Source of the DNA: Enterobacter genomosp. O
GTDB taxonomy: Bacteria > Pseudomonadota > Gammaproteobacteria > Enterobacterales > Enterobacteriaceae
Assembly (NCBI RefSeq): GCF_001022965.1
Contig: NZ_LECZ01000024.1
Span: 467,192 to 531,191 of the forward strand
Length of the DNA: 64,000 bases
Direction of reading: 5' to 3'
The notes beneath the pieces were generated by a model. The model was not told the DNA's origin and did not search any database. It worked only from the letters and a program-made list of their open reading frames with translations. A program made the translations under genes and the position numbers. This document shows, one piece after another, positions 63,886 through 64,000 of this stretch. Position 1 is the first letter of the stretch; the number at the start of each line of letters is the position of its first letter.

Positions 63886-63916
63886 CAAAAAACCCCGCAC
63901 CTTACGGTACGGGGTT
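63886..63916 (-). terminator. Terminator of the rRNA operon
   Basis: On the minus strand AACCCCGTACC pairs with GGTGCGGGGTT (one mismatch) and is followed by a T run. It lies 10 bases after the 5S gene, as at E. coli rrnG. Confidence 0.9.
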
Positions 63917-63926
63917 CTTCTAATTG

Positions 63927-64000
63927 ATGCCTGGCAGTTCCCTACTCTCACATGGGGAGACCCCACACTACCATCGGCGCTACGGCGTTTCACTTCTGAA
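63927..64000 (-). rRNA. rrf: 5S rRNA, 3' 74 bases (cut by window edge)
   Basis: The minus strand reads TTCAGAAGTGAAACGCCGTA and onward to GAACTGCCAGGCAT, the 3' part of enterobacterial 5S rRNA. The gene continues beyond base 64000. The position after kgtP corresponds to the end of rrnG in E. coli. Confidence 0.97.

Overview
The window is an almost unbroken stretch of enterobacterial core chromosome. It corresponds to the yfhM-isc-suhB-glyA-glnB-purL-acpS-rnc-lepA-rpoE-nadB-srmB-ung-trxC-pssA-kgtP-rrnG segment of Escherichia coli, in the same gene order. Protein sequences are very close to E. coli but clearly not E. coli. The G+C-rich codon use, REP-type palindromes at gene ends and the accessory genes point to the Enterobacter/Lelliottia/Leclercia group of Enterobacteriaceae; genus is an inference. 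No insertion sequence, phage gene, integrase, tRNA gene or CRISPR array was seen.

Layout: (1) 1-8.1 kb: lipoprotein yfhM (cut by the window edge), then an alpha-glucoside PTS transporter and a family-4 6-phospho-alpha-glucosidase, sseA, and an RpiR-type regulator whose start codon overlaps the sseA stop. (2) 8.1-16.1 kb: sseB, pepB and the complete iron-sulfur operon iscRSUA-hscBA-fdx-iscX, with tandem IscR operators. (3) 16.1-25.5 kb: trmJ, suhB, a zevAB-like metal transport pair where E. coli has yfhR, csiE, hcaT, yphA, glyA and hmp; the hca and most yph genes of E. coli are absent. (4) 25.5-34 kb: glnB, glrR-qseG-glrK, the small RNA GlmY with a sigma-54 promoter, three GlrR sites and two IHF sites, and purL. 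(5) 34-44 kb: mltF, tadA, pgpC, a murQ-murP operon divergent from its probable regulator yfhH, yfhL, acpS, pdxJ, recO, era, rnc. (6) 44-64 kb: lepB, lepA, rpoE-rseABC, nadB, trmN6, srmB, grcA, ung, yfiF, trxC, tapT, patZ, pssA, yfiM, kgtP and the 3' part of a 5S rRNA gene.

The genes serve iron-sulfur biogenesis, envelope stress (sigma-E and its regulators, signal peptidase, lytic transglycosylase, GlmY), nucleotide and cofactor synthesis, tRNA/rRNA modification and repair. The accessory parts are two sugar-phosphate modules of the same design (PTS permease + intracellular cleaving enzyme + SIS-domain RpiR regulator), one for an alpha-glucoside and one for N-acetylmuramic acid, plus a metal transporter pair.

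The best leads are: sseA embedded in the alpha-glucoside locus with a translationally coupled regulator; YfhH as a candidate MurNAc regulator with a twin-palindrome operator; the complete GlrR/IHF/sigma-54 control region of glmY; an expanded Asp/Arg pentapeptide repeat in yfiF; and a 113-bp antisense overlap of mltF and tadA. I did not find a convincing wholly new system; most of the window is well-known housekeeping sequence.
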